A DNA stretch of 64,000 bases from JACRCT01 sp049841135 (GTDB lineage Bacteria; Myxococcota; Myxococcia; Myxococcales; UBA5297): the NCBI GenBank assembly GCA_049841135.1, contig JASGHK010000001.1:1-64000 (forward strand), given 5' to 3'. Positions 25,931 to 35,959 of the stretch are shown in pieces. Within the stretch, counting starts at the first letter, position 1; the number at the start of each line of letters is the position of its first letter. Made by a program: the position numbers and the translations under genes. The notes beneath the pieces were generated by a model. That model saw only the letters and a list, made by a program, of their open reading frames with translations, did not search any database and had not been told where the DNA came from.

Positions 25931-26567
25931 CGCAGCTGCCCGAGGTGCACTGGGTCGAGTAGTTGCAGGCGCTGCCCGACGAGTTGCCCGAGCACTTGCC
26001 GCCGGTGCAGTTGCCGGAGTCGCACTGGGTCGAGTAGTTGCAGGACGAGCCGACCGAGTTGCCGCGGCAGCAGCCGTCGGTGCAGTTGCCGGAGTCGCAC
26101 TGTGTCGAGTAGCTGCACAAGGAGCCGTTGGTGTTGGGGTAGCAGCGGCCCTTGGTGCAGTTGCCCGAGTCGCACTGGGTCGAGTAGCTGCACTCCTTCG
26201 CGAAGGAGTCCTCGCGGCACTGGTTGCTGGGCATGGTGCACTCGCCGTCCTTGCCGGCGTTGCGCGAGCACTGCGACGGGTCGTGCTTGGCGTTCATCGC
26301 CTCGTCGTCGCACTTCATGTGGCAGTTGAAGTCCGTGAAGTCGCACTTCTCGTGGCAAGCGGCCGGGTCGCCGCCGGCGCACAGGTCGAACCCCGCCTTG
26401 TCGGCGCAGCCGTAGAAGGCGCCGTTCAGGCAGCAGCTGTAGGTGGCGTTGTTGTTGTTCTGGTTGTTGTTGTTGTTGTTGTTGTTCGGGTCGGACGGGT
26501 TGGCGCCTCCGCAGGCGGCGAGGGCGAAGCAGGCTGCGAGGACGAGAGAGGACAGAAGGCGGGACAT
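25911..26567 (-). CDS. Cysteine-rich lipoprotein with poly-Asn linker
   Basis: A 218-residue lipoprotein. ATG 26567 with AAGGAG upstream, signal peptide with lipobox ALAAC (Cys19). A poly-Asn linker (~28-40) follows, then a Cys-rich domain (~43-110), and four repeats of about 24 residues based on C-x-YSTQCDSGNCT-x-G-x-C, each with several Cys. The repeats share the C-x-G-x-C logic with the larger Cys-rich protein but are not the same module. Surface adhesin- or matrix-like; function unknown. The simple AAC tract could be prone to slippage. Confidence 0.85.
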   Translation of the reverse strand: MSRLLSSLVLAACFALAACGGANPSDPNNNNNNNNQNNNNATYSCCLNGAFYGCADKAGFDLCAGGDPAACHEKCDFTDFNCHMKCDDEAMNAKHDPSQCSRNAGKDGECTMPSNQCREDSFAKECSYSTQCDSGNCTKGRCYPNTNGSLCSYSTQCDSGNCTDGCCRGNSVGSSCNYSTQCDSGNCTGGKCSGNSSGSACNYSTQCTSGSCVNGRCQ

Positions 26568-26588
26568 CGTGGGCTCCTTGGGACCAGA

Positions 26589-26609
26589 GGCGCCGAGCCA
26601 TTCGGCGCC
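26589..26609 (-). terminator. Hairpin between M28 peptidase and Cys-rich lipoprotein genes
   Basis: A perfect 8-bp inverted repeat GGCGCCGA / TCGGCGCC with a 5-nt loop, 96 bp after the M28 stop and 22 bp before the lipoprotein start on the same strand. It could end the upstream transcript or be a 5' UTR element. No T tract. The rest of 26568-26704 shows nothing else. Confidence 0.35.
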
Positions 26610-26704
26610 GTTTGATCCGCTGATGGAGCCAGCCCGAACCGGTCGCGCAGAAAGTCCAGCGAGGCCGCCGGGCCCGGTCTAATCGAGCGAAAGGGCGGGC
26701 GAAA

Positions 26705-27976
26705 TCAGGCGGCCGCCAGCCGGCGACGGGCGAGCTCGCGCACCAGCGCCTCGGCGAAGTCGATGGAGTCGGCCAGCTGCTTCGGGTCCAGCCGGTCGGG
26801 CGTGTCGGTCATCTGGTGGTACTCGCGAGGGACGCCGAAGGCGGGGTCGACGCAGATGACCGAGCAAGCGGGATAGCCGGCGGCGAGGAAGGCGTGCGCG
26901 TCGGTGCCGCCGAGCGGCGGGTCGAAGGGGACGATGTCCGGCCGGCAGGCCTTCATGGCGTCGACCAGCGGCGGCGGAATCCAGATGCGGACCACGTCGC
27001 CCTCGGCCACGAAGTACGAGAGCTTGCCGTTGGTGAGGGTGTCGAGCGCGACGACGATGGTGTTGGCCGGATCCCAGCGGCCGCTGGCCTTCATCGACTT
27101 CGCCAGCGCATCCGAGCCGCCCATGCTGGCCTCCTCGCACCCGGTCGACGCGAGGACGATCTCCAGGCCTTGGGGCTTGTCCTTGGCCAGGCGCGCGGCG
27201 AGCACGGGGAGCGCGGCGACGCCGCTGACGTCGTCGGCCGCGCCGGGGACGACCTGGTTGCGCAGGGCGATGTCCAGGTTGAAGACGAGCGTCCCCGCGG
27301 GCATGACGCTGAGCACCCCGAGGACGATGAAGGCCCAGCCCGGCAGCGGCGCCGCGAGCGAGGCGACGAGATCGAACGCCGCGAGCGCGAACTGGCTGTA
27401 GGTCACCACCGCGAGCGTGCGGTGCAGGCCGAGCGGCCACTTCTTGCGCGAGAGCTTGGGGCCGACCTTGGGGTTGAAGATGAGCCCGGTCGTCGCCGCG
27501 TCGATGTGGGCCATCAGCACCACGCGCAGCTTGGGGTCGCCTTCGGAGGGCAGGGTCGCCAACACGTTCTGCGAGGGCCGGAAGGGCAGCAGCCGGCGCA
27601 GGAGGTAGGCCTTGCGGGTCGTGTCGCAGAAGAGGCTGATGCCGACCAGCAGGTGCAGCACGAACGCGGCCGGCGCGAACAGCACGCTGAGGACGGAAGC
27701 CAGCGTCGCCAGCCCGGTGTGGAGCGAGAGGTTCTGGTAGAGGTTCGCGTTGAACCGGAACGGCTCGACGGTGGTCTTCAGCCCGAGCCGCTCGAACTCC
27801 TGCTTCACCAGCTCCTGGGCGCCGCGCTCGTCGTCGCTCGTGGGCGCGCGCCTGGGGAAGGCCTCGACGATGCGGCGGTCGAGGTCCATCGGGTAGCGGG
27901 GATCGAGGGGGTCGGCCAGTCCGGCCGGAGGACGACGATCGGTGACGGAAGTCCGGGGCGAGGAGTCGGTCGTCAT
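26705..27976 (-). CDS. M28-family zinc peptidase with internal membrane segments
   Basis: A 423-residue metalloaminopeptidase-like protein. Metal ligands in order: AHID (His), GAADDVSG (Asp), the catalytic/metal pair CEE, GTDAH (Asp) and a final His in REYHQMTD, so two zinc ions are expected. Two hydrophobic stretches before the first ligand (~85-125) and two more between the His and Asp ligands (~195-245) interrupt the fold, an arrangement of membrane-embedded M28 proteins. Probably cleaves N-terminal residues from peptides at the membrane. Same strand as the downstream Cys-rich lipoprotein. Confidence 0.87.
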   Translation of the reverse strand: MTTDSSPRTSVTDRRPPAGLADPLDPRYPMDLDRRIVEAFPRRAPTSDDERGAQELVKQEFERLGLKTTVEPFRFNANLYQNLSLHTGLATLASVLSVLFAPAAFVLHLLVGISLFCDTTRKAYLLRRLLPFRPSQNVLATLPSEGDPKLRVVLMAHIDAATTGLIFNPKVGPKLSRKKWPLGLHRTLAVVTYSQFALAAFDLVASLAAPLPGWAFIVLGVLSVMPAGTLVFNLDIALRNQVVPGAADDVSGVAALPVLAARLAKDKPQGLEIVLASTGCEEASMGGSDALAKSMKASGRWDPANTIVVALDTLTNGKLSYFVAEGDVVRIWIPPPLVDAMKACRPDIVPFDPPLGGTDAHAFLAAGYPACSVICVDPAFGVPREYHQMTDTPDRLDPKQLADSIDFAEALVRELARRRLAAA

Positions 27977-28021
27977 GGCCGAGGTGTCGAGGGGTGCGGC
28001 TGGCTTCGGGATTGTGGCCGC

Positions 28022-30013
28022 CTAGAACAGCATCTCCAGCGGGCGCAGCGCCTCGGTGTCGATGAAGGCCGGGTCGCCGGAGTCGGGCACCGCACGCTTG
28101 AGGGCGTCCTTGTCCAGGAACTGGAACTCGGGGACCTGGCAGTGGCCCGTCTCGTTGATGAGGTCGTCGAGCACGCAGATGTAACGCCCGGGGCACGGCG
28201 TGGCGTGGTCGCAGGGCTTGTCGGAGAGCTCGGCCGGGCCCTGGAAGACGGGCTGGAAGGCGCGGGTGATGCCGTCGACGTCCAGCTCCATCCGGTCGTT
28301 GCGGTCCCAGGCGCTGACGCCGTCCGCCGAGCCTGCGGTGAAGAGGAAGACGCCGTGGCCGTTGGTCGAGGACTGGTGGAGCCTCTGCAGATCGACCGGG
28401 TCCTCGAAGCAGGTGGAGAGGTCGAGCACGTAGTCGGGGGCGTGGGGGAAGCCCTGGGGCCCGGGCTGCACCAGCGTGGTGCGCAAGAACTGGATCTGCG
28501 CGTTGAAGTCGGCGGCGAAGCTCTTGGCGTTGGGGGTCTGGAAGTTGAAGACCCCCTTGTTCTTCGGCTCGCGGGTCATGGCCAGGCTCGCGTCGGTCAG
28601 GGCCGCCGTCAGCCACTGGCGCGCGCTGTCCAGCTCGAACCCCGGCTGGCGGTCGAGGAAGACGTCGTTGAGCTCCTGGATCAGGGTGCGCAGGAGGAAG
28701 CCCCGCTCGGCCCGGGCGCTCGGGCCGGACTCGGTGTCGAGCCACAGCTGGTACTCGCCGAGCAGCTCGTCGAAGCGCTTGGCCACCGTTCGGTACTGCG
28801 TCAGGCCGCGGCCCAGGGCGATGACGACGTCGAGACCGGTGCGCAGCACGCGGGCATCGGTGATGTTCACCGGGATGTCGCCCTCGACGAAGACCAGGCC
28901 GCCCGGGACCTTGAACTGGAAGACCTCGGCGTCCGGGTCGGCCAGCACCACCGAGAGGTCGCCGGCGGCCTGCTCCAGCACGGTCAGGAGCGCGAGCGAC
29001 TTCTCGCGCAGCAGCTCCGCCGACAGGCCCGGGCACTGGTCGAGCAGGACGATGAGCGGCTCGCGGTGCGGAGGACCGTCGTCGCTGCCGAGGTCGGCGA
29101 AGGGCAGGGTGAGGCGGACGGGCGCGCCGATGGTGTCGGAGAGCGTTCCGTTGAGCTTCAGGTAGGGCCAGGCCTCCGGGCCGCAGGGGTTGCTGCCGCA
29201 GCTCGCCGGCCGGCCTTCGAGCTCGACGTTGACGAACTCGATCGCCACGGCGTCGCCGGCCCGGCCGGTGCCGACCTTGGTGAAGAGGAGGTTGCCGGAG
29301 ACGGGGCGCTCGTAGCTGTCCCAGACCAGGCCGTCGGCGCTGGGCAGCGAGACCCGCAGGGTGCCGCCGAACTGGTCGGCCGGGAGCACCAGGCCGTCGG
29401 TGAGGCGCTGCACGCGCAGGCCCTCGAGCGCGGCGTTCGAGTAGGTGACCTCGAGGACGAGCTGCGCGGTTTGGCGGCCCGCGTAGGAGTGGTCTTGAAC
29501 CTGGACCCTCAGGCGCTGGTCGGTCGCCGAGGGCAGGGTGAGGGTCTGGGTGGTGGTGCGGAAGCTGTCCCCGGTGAAGGTGATGGGGGCCCAGTCACCC
29601 GAGGTGCCCTTGCGCGTGGCGAGGCTGAGGGACCCGGTCCCCATGCGCGCGTCGTGATCCTGGGCGAGGACGCCCGAGGGGCCGAAGAGCTGCTGCGCGA
29701 AGTTCAGGTGCGGCTGGCCGCAGGTGTCGAGCAGGGCGCCGATGGCCGGGTCATCGGGCAGGAGCAAGAGCGAGGTGAGCGCGGCGCCGAAGGCGGCGTG
29801 AGAGTCGGCGGGCCGGGCCGCGAGGTCCGCGGTGTAGGCGGCGTGGGCGGCCACGACGTTGCTCGAGCGCAGGTAGTCGTCGGCGGGGCTGTAGGGGGTC
29901 CCGCCGTCGCCGGGCCGGCCACCGTCGGCCCGCGGCGGGTTGGGCGGGCTCCCGGGACAGGCGGAGAGTGCGACGCACGAGAGTAGCGCGAGGAGAGGTG
30001 CGGTGCTGCGCAT
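28022..30013 (-). CDS. Large secreted lipoprotein of unknown function
   Basis: A 663-residue protein. Signal peptide with lipobox VALSAC (Cys19) and an Asp/Gly-rich spacer. Residues ~45-100 look like one TPR pair (AHAAYTADLAARPADSHAAFGAALTSL). A beta-rich middle and a helical C-terminal half with several paired cysteines follow (CDHATPCPGRYICVLDD near the end). Together with the M28 gene (45 bp downstream) it may form a unit. No catalytic motif recognised. It is divergent from the GH5-like gene across a 217-bp gap, which contains a TTGACT -35-like hexamer at ~30148 but no convincing -10. Confidence 0.7.
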   Translation of the reverse strand: MRSTAPLLALLSCVALSACPGSPPNPPRADGGRPGDGGTPYSPADDYLRSSNVVAAHAAYTADLAARPADSHAAFGAALTSLLLLPDDPAIGALLDTCGQPHLNFAQQLFGPSGVLAQDHDARMGTGSLSLATRKGTSGDWAPITFTGDSFRTTTQTLTLPSATDQRLRVQVQDHSYAGRQTAQLVLEVTYSNAALEGLRVQRLTDGLVLPADQFGGTLRVSLPSADGLVWDSYERPVSGNLLFTKVGTGRAGDAVAIEFVNVELEGRPASCGSNPCGPEAWPYLKLNGTLSDTIGAPVRLTLPFADLGSDDGPPHREPLIVLLDQCPGLSAELLREKSLALLTVLEQAAGDLSVVLADPDAEVFQFKVPGGLVFVEGDIPVNITDARVLRTGLDVVIALGRGLTQYRTVAKRFDELLGEYQLWLDTESGPSARAERGFLLRTLIQELNDVFLDRQPGFELDSARQWLTAALTDASLAMTREPKNKGVFNFQTPNAKSFAADFNAQIQFLRTTLVQPGPQGFPHAPDYVLDLSTCFEDPVDLQRLHQSSTNGHGVFLFTAGSADGVSAWDRNDRMELDVDGITRAFQPVFQGPAELSDKPCDHATPCPGRYICVLDDLINETGHCQVPEFQFLDKDALKRAVPDSGDPAFIDTEALRPLEMLF

Positions 30014-30230
30014 GGTTGTCGGGGCTCCGAAGATGCAGGGGCGGCCCGGCCAGACCACCTGCCTTGGTAGATGCCGGGGACAGGGGTCCAAAGTCAAGGC
30101 GTCAGAGGGGCAGGGGACGAAGGACGAGCCCGCCCAAGGGTTTGACTTTTCGAGAGCTTCTCCGTCGGCCGGGGCTCGGCTGCCGGCCTCGACCACCGGC
30201 GGGCGATTTCTTGATATTCAACGGGCCTCC

Positions 30231-32408
30231 ATGCCCCACCGGACCTGGCTCACGCTGGCGGTCACCGTCCTGGCGCTCGGCGCCTGTCCGGAGTCCAAGG
30301 CCCCGGTCGCTCCGCCGGTCTCGGCGCTGAAGACCGATCGGTCGTATCTGCGCGACAGCCAGGGCCGGTACGTCCAGATCCACGGGGTCAATGTCGGCGG
30401 GACCAGCAAGGTCCCGGCGAGCGTGAGCGCGTCGGGGCTGCCCAGCTTCGTCGGCCGCCCGTTCCCCATCGAGGACGCCGACGAGCACTTCGCGCGCCTG
30501 CAGGCGGCGGGGTTCGATTCGATCCGCCTGGTGCTGCAGTGGGAAGGCATCGAGCCTCTGGCGCGCGGCCAGTACGACGAGGCGTACCTCGACTACGTCC
30601 AGAAGCTGGTCCAGGCGGCGGGCCAGCGGCGCCTGCGCGTGCTGCTCGACATGCACCAGGACCTGTTCAGCCGGCTCCTGGCGGTGAAGTTCAACAACCA
30701 CCCGCGCGGCAAGGCGGGCGACATCGAGAGCATGCTGTTCGCCTTCCTTCCGCCCTACAACGACACCATCCAGGGCGACGGGGCGCCGAAGTGGGTCGTC
30801 CAGGGCTGCCTTCCGGAGAAGAAGCTCGACTCGCCGAACTGGGGCACGCCGCGCGTCCTCTCCGGGCTCGACGAGGAGGCGCTGCTCGCCATCTACAACC
30901 TCTTCCAGAAGCTCACGAGCGGCGGGCCGGCCGCGACGTCCGGCTCGATCCCGTGGATCGTCGACTTCCTCCTCCAGAAGCCCGACCCGTTCGGCCCGGA
31001 GGAGACGAGCGACCTCTTGCCGCTGACCAACGGCTCGGCGGCGCTCTCGCTCGACGTCGCGCGCGCCTTCGCCTGCTTCTTCGCCGGCGATAAGGCGTTC
31101 CCGGGGCTGATGGCGGAGGGGCGCAACGTCAAGGACTGGGCGCAGGACGCCTACGCCGAGGCCTTCGCCCAGGTCGCCCAGCGGGTCGCGGACGAGCCCA
31201 ACGTCATGGGCTACGACCTGATGAACGAGCCGTCCTCGAACTTCGTGGTGCTCGCGGCCTACGGCGCGATGGCCACCGGCGGGCTCGAGGGCGTCAGGAG
31301 CACGCTGAACGCGATGCTCGGCCCCGAGACCGGACCGCTCGCCTTCGACGTCCTCGCCGCCTTCCGCGTCCTGCCGCCGGACCTCGCGCCTTCGACCCTG
31401 AAGGCCTGGGGCCTGGACCGGATCGATCCGACGTTCCTGCTCAGCCTCAACAACGGCTTCGAGGACGATCACCTGCGGCCGTTCTACGAGCGGGTGGGGC
31501 GGCGCATCCTGCAGGAGGACCCGGACGCGATCTTCTTCGTGGAGAACACGCTGGGGCTCAACGCGTTCCTGGGGCAGAGCGGCGGTATCGCGGGGACCTT
31601 CGAGAAACCGATGACCCGCCCGGACCTGCCGCAGGTGGTCTACGCGCCGCACTACTACGCCGACATCTACCCGTTCCCGGGGATCAACCAGCCGCCGCGC
31701 AAGATGACGGCGACCGAGGTGCGCTACCGGGACTACCAGGCGCCGATGGAGAAGGCGGCCTCGCTCTCGCGCTACTCGATGGGCAACCCGCCCACGCTCT
31801 TCGGCGAGTTCGGCACGTTCTTCACCTTCAACGGCATCTACCAGGCGCGGCAGGAGGAGTACCTGACCAGCGCCTGCATCCTGAACGACTACTACGAGGC
31901 GATGGAGCGGATGGGGATGGGTGGGATGCTCTGGTGCTACTCGGCGGGCAACACCTTCGAGAAGGGCGACCAGTGGAACCACGAGGACTTCTCGATCCTC
32001 GACCAGGACGAGAACCTGCGTGCCGCCCAGGCGTGGGCTCGGCCGCATGCGCGCGCGCTCGCCGGCAAGCCCCTCTCCAGCCACTTCTACAGCGACCTGC
32101 ACTACTTCGACCCGGACAAGGGCGTGGTGCCGCCGGTGCGCGAGTTCGAGGTGCGCTACGCGTCGAAGGAGACGGTGGCGCCGAGCGAGATCGCCATCCC
32201 CGACCAGCAATACCCGGAAGGCTTCTACGTCTGGCTCTCGGACGGCCACTGCGTCTTCGACCCCGCGACGCGCACCCTGATGCACTACCCGAGCGACGAC
32301 GCCCCGGAGACCGTGCACACGCTCAAGATCCTCCCGCCGCTGGAGGGCCGGGTGAACGAAGGCTGGCGCTACTTCTTCAAGGGCGACAAGGTGCTGACGA
32401 GGGACTGA
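30231..32408 (+). CDS. GH5 endoglycoceramidase-like glycoside hydrolase, lipoprotein
   Basis: A 725-residue glycosidase. Signal peptide with lipobox LALGAC (Cys19). The GH5 barrel shows RLVLQWEGIEP, LLDMHQDLFSRLL (the sugar-binding His/Gln segment of endoglycoceramidases), the acid/base glutamate in YDLMNEP (Glu333) and the nucleophile in LFGEFGTFF (Glu526). A C-terminal beta domain (~610-725) follows. The DMHQD motif favours the endoglycosylceramidase subgroup over cellulases, so it may release glycans from glycolipids outside the cell. Large insertions (~140-320) distinguish it from characterised members. Confidence 0.85.
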   Translation: MPHRTWLTLAVTVLALGACPESKAPVAPPVSALKTDRSYLRDSQGRYVQIHGVNVGGTSKVPASVSASGLPSFVGRPFPIEDADEHFARLQAAGFDSIRLVLQWEGIEPLARGQYDEAYLDYVQKLVQAAGQRRLRVLLDMHQDLFSRLLAVKFNNHPRGKAGDIESMLFAFLPPYNDTIQGDGAPKWVVQGCLPEKKLDSPNWGTPRVLSGLDEEALLAIYNLFQKLTSGGPAATSGSIPWIVDFLLQKPDPFGPEETSDLLPLTNGSAALSLDVARAFACFFAGDKAFPGLMAEGRNVKDWAQDAYAEAFAQVAQRVADEPNVMGYDLMNEPSSNFVVLAAYGAMATGGLEGVRSTLNAMLGPETGPLAFDVLAAFRVLPPDLAPSTLKAWGLDRIDPTFLLSLNNGFEDDHLRPFYERVGRRILQEDPDAIFFVENTLGLNAFLGQSGGIAGTFEKPMTRPDLPQVVYAPHYYADIYPFPGINQPPRKMTATEVRYRDYQAPMEKAASLSRYSMGNPPTLFGEFGTFFTFNGIYQARQEEYLTSACILNDYYEAMERMGMGGMLWCYSAGNTFEKGDQWNHEDFSILDQDENLRAAQAWARPHARALAGKPLSSHFYSDLHYFDPDKGVVPPVREFEVRYASKETVAPSEIAIPDQQYPEGFYVWLSDGHCVFDPATRTLMHYPSDDAPETVHTLKILPPLEGRVNEGWRYFFKGDKVLTRD

Positions 32409-32421
32409 AGGAGAAGCGCGA

Positions 32422-32941
32422 ATGGCTCACTGCACCAGGCATCCGGGATCCCTCGCGACGGACATGTGCATCGAGTGTGGCGAGAGCGTGTGTGGCCAGT
32501 GCGCCTTCGTCACCGCCGACCGCCGCGTCTTCTGCCCCAACTGCCGGGGCAAGGCGTCGCAGGAACCGCCCTCGATTCGAGTCGCTCCTCGGGGTCGAGG
32601 GCACTTCGGCAACGCCGGACGACTCTCCACCACCGCCCCCGCCTCGGCAGCAGCCCAGGCCACGGCCGGTGCTGGTGCGCGACTTCTCCCCGAAGGTGAC
32701 GGCGCCGCCGGCGACGAAGACCAGCCCGGCCCTGATCTGGGCGCTCATCCTCCCGTTCATCTGCTGCTTCTGGGGCGGGCCGATCATCGGCATGGTGCTG
32801 GCGGTGCGAGAGAACAACCTCGTCAAGGCAGGCAAATCGGCGTCCAGCCCCGGGCTGGTGACCGCCGCCATCGTTCTCAATGCCTTTGGGCTGGTCGTCT
32901 CGGTGCTGGGGGTCTTCGGCAGCTTCATAGGGAGCAAGTGA
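32422..32941 (+). CDS. B-box zinc-finger/DUF4190 membrane protein, one frameshift
   Basis: About 172 residues after repair. The N terminus CTRHPGSLATDMCIECGESVCGQCAF with CPNC is a B-box-type zinc finger. A Pro/Gln linker follows, then two transmembrane helices (PALIWALILPFICCFWGGPIIGMVLA... and LVTAAIVLNAFGLVVSVLGVF), the DUF4190 layout. The frame shifts by +1 at 32574-32578. Observed GATTC becomes GATC on removing one T, giving PPSIESLLGVEG and one continuous ORF. It starts 13 bp after the GH5 stop, so co-transcription is likely. Function unknown. Confidence 0.8.
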
Positions 32942-33101
32942 GCCGCGGAAGTTCTGGTTTTCCTCAAAGACTGCGCACGGTTGCCGAAGCACGGTCGAGG
33001 CTCGGGAAGGCATCCCCCAGGTCCCCTGTTGGTTGGGCTGGATAACAGCGATTCAGTGTCGCTGGTCCTCTCCATTGACGCCGACAACCCGGGACCGGTT
33101 C

Positions 33102-33302
33102 ATGCCCCCGAAGACGAAGACGTCTCCTGCGGATGGTCAAACGAAGCAGAAGTCCTGGCTCGAAGCGCCGCTAATGACGCTCGACCAGGCGCACGCCCTG
33201 CTCCAGGCGCTCGCGCGCACCGGGCAGCTCATCATCCAGGGCAGTGACGACGAAGAGGTCGACGGGCTCAACGGGTTCGATTCGCTGCACCACCCAGCCT
33301 GA
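33102..33302 (+). CDS. Possible small acidic hypothetical protein in a 600-bp gap
   Basis: A 66-residue ORF starting at ATG 33102 with a Lys/Thr-rich start, an amphipathic helix (LMTLDQAHALLQALARTG) and an acidic end (GSDDEEVDG). Its third codon positions are richer in G/C than the other two, as in real genes here. A minus-strand ORF (33171-33389) overlaps it, so the coding strand is not fully certain. No family. Apart from it, 32942-33549 shows no gene, hairpin or promoter I can support. Confidence 0.4.
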   Translation: MPPKTKTSPADGQTKQKSWLEAPLMTLDQAHALLQALARTGQLIIQGSDDEEVDGLNGFDSLHHPA

Positions 33303-33549
33303 CGGCTCTTCGAGCAGCTCTTCCCGGGCCGCGAGGGTCTCGTTCCACGCCCGGAAACCTCGATTCAGAAAATGAGTCGACGATTCCAACCATACTCATG
33401 TTTCGAATCGTCGCTTCCGGCCCAAGGAACACCTCGCCCGTCGCGGTCGGCGTGGGCCAACGAACGGGCTCCACCCCACTCCTTCTTCATAGAAGCCAGC
33501 GCAGCGCAGCACGGCGCCCTGCCTCGTGCGATGAGCACCGGCGCCGGGC

Positions 33550-34857
33550 TCAAAGCAGTCCACGTCCCTTGATAGCCAGGTACTCGTTGATGGCCGCCGC
33601 GGAGAGGTCGTTGACCGAGGCGTTGACCACCAGTGCGCCGGCGTCGCGCAGCTTGGCGACGGCGCGTTCGCGTTCGCGGACGATGGATTGCGCGGCGGCG
33701 CGCTCGTAGGCCTGCTCGGGAGTCTCGGGGATCGCCCTGGCTGGTCGAAGCACCGAGCCGTCGGCGACCGCGACGACCAGCGGCAAGTGGCGCGGGCGCA
33801 GGTGCAGCGTGCGCTCCAGCACGGTGCGAGAAGAGTCCTCGTCGAGCAGGTCGGTGAAGGTCACCATCAAGCTGCGCCGCTTCTGGCGGTTGGTGACGAG
33901 GTCGAAGGCGGCGCCGTAGTCGCTCTCGACGAGCTCGGGTTGGAGCGGGTAGAGCGCGTCGACGAGGGCGTGCAGGTGGGCGCGGCCGCGGCGAGGCGGC
34001 AGGAAGGCGTGGACGCGGGCGCCGAAGGCGCAGAGCCCGACGAGATCCCCCTTGTCGAGGGAGACGCGGGCCAGGCGGAGCGCAGCGTCGACGGCGTGGT
34101 CCAGCTTGGTGCGCTCGCCGTCGCGGGAGACCATGTGCCGGCCGCAGTCGAGGAGGAGCATCACCGTCTGGTTGCGCTCCGGCTCGTACTGGCGGGCGAT
34201 GGGAGCGCTGCGCTTGGCGGTAGCCTTCCAGTCGATGATCCGCACGTCGTCGCCCGGGATGTAGGCGCGCAGCGACTCGAAGTCGCGGCCCTCGCCGAGC
34301 GAGCGCTTGAGGCGGGCGAGGCCGGTCTCCAGCTCGGGGCGGACCATCGCCAGGGCGTCGCGGGAGAGCGCCTGGACGTCGGGATAGGCCTTGACGGTCC
34401 GCGCGGCCCGGAAGCGGTACTGGCGGGTCGCGAGCTTCCACGGGCCGGTCAGCCGCACGTGCAGATCGCCGAAGCGGTGGTCGCCGCGCGAAGCGGGGTT
34501 GAAGGAGTAGGTGAGGGCGGCCTGTCCCTGGGGCGGCGCCTCGAAAGCGCGGCGGTGGCCAGTGGAGGTGCAGCCCGGAGGAGGTGCGTCGGCGACCTCG
34601 CCGGCCAGCGGTCTCGCTCCGAGGTTGTCGACGGTGAGGCGCACCAGGTTCGGGCAGCCGGCGCTGACCACGTCCTCGACGGCGCGGGCGAGGCGGACCT
34701 CGCGGCGCTTCGGGCAGCGCGCCCAGTCGACGGCGGCGAGGAGGAGAAGGACGGCGTCAAAGGCCGCAACGCCCCAGAGCGCTTGCGGGAAGGCGATGCC
34801 CAGCGCGGCGGGGAGCAGGCCGAGGGAGAGCAGGAGGGCGAGGCGAGGGGAAGGCAT
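33550..34857 (-). CDS. DUF58 family von Willebrand-type protein
   Basis: A 435-residue protein. Two N-terminal hydrophobic segments (~5-45) anchor it. A beta-sandwich-like part follows, then the DUF58 signature GEGRDFESLRAYIPGDDVRIIDWKATAK (~190-215), and a vWA-like fold with LLLDCGRHM (~245). It acts with the MoxR ATPase gene 16 bp upstream; these pairs appear to assemble or activate envelope or metal-containing protein complexes, with the target unknown. The usual third and fourth partners (DUF4129, DUF4350) are 4 kb away in the same orientation. Confidence 0.9.
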   Translation of the reverse strand: MPSPRLALLLSLGLLPAALGIAFPQALWGVAAFDAVLLLLAAVDWARCPKRREVRLARAVEDVVSAGCPNLVRLTVDNLGARPLAGEVADAPPPGCTSTGHRRAFEAPPQGQAALTYSFNPASRGDHRFGDLHVRLTGPWKLATRQYRFRAARTVKAYPDVQALSRDALAMVRPELETGLARLKRSLGEGRDFESLRAYIPGDDVRIIDWKATAKRSAPIARQYEPERNQTVMLLLDCGRHMVSRDGERTKLDHAVDAALRLARVSLDKGDLVGLCAFGARVHAFLPPRRGRAHLHALVDALYPLQPELVESDYGAAFDLVTNRQKRRSLMVTFTDLLDEDSSRTVLERTLHLRPRHLPLVVAVADGSVLRPARAIPETPEQAYERAAAQSIVRERERAVAKLRDAGALVVNASVNDLSAAAINEYLAIKGRGLL

Positions 34858-34873
34858 CAGGGGAGGGCTCCGC

Positions 34874-35854
<981 letters not shown>

Positions 35855-35959
35855 GGCGGCGGGAGCTTAGCAGCGGCTCTGTGCGTTGCGCGACCGTCGG
35901 CCAGCACGCTAGGTTGCCCGCTCGTCGCGACGCTCGCGGCGCTCTCAGAGGAGCGAAGA

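Noticed and set aside
33270..33310. tRNA T-loop-like GGGTTCGATTC
   Set aside because: The flanking bases do not pair into a T stem and no acceptor stem or anticodon arm was found.
33171..33389. Minus-strand 72-residue ORF in the 32942-33549 gap
   Set aside because: Its third-position GC is lower than that of the overlapping plus-strand ORF; kept only as an alternative.
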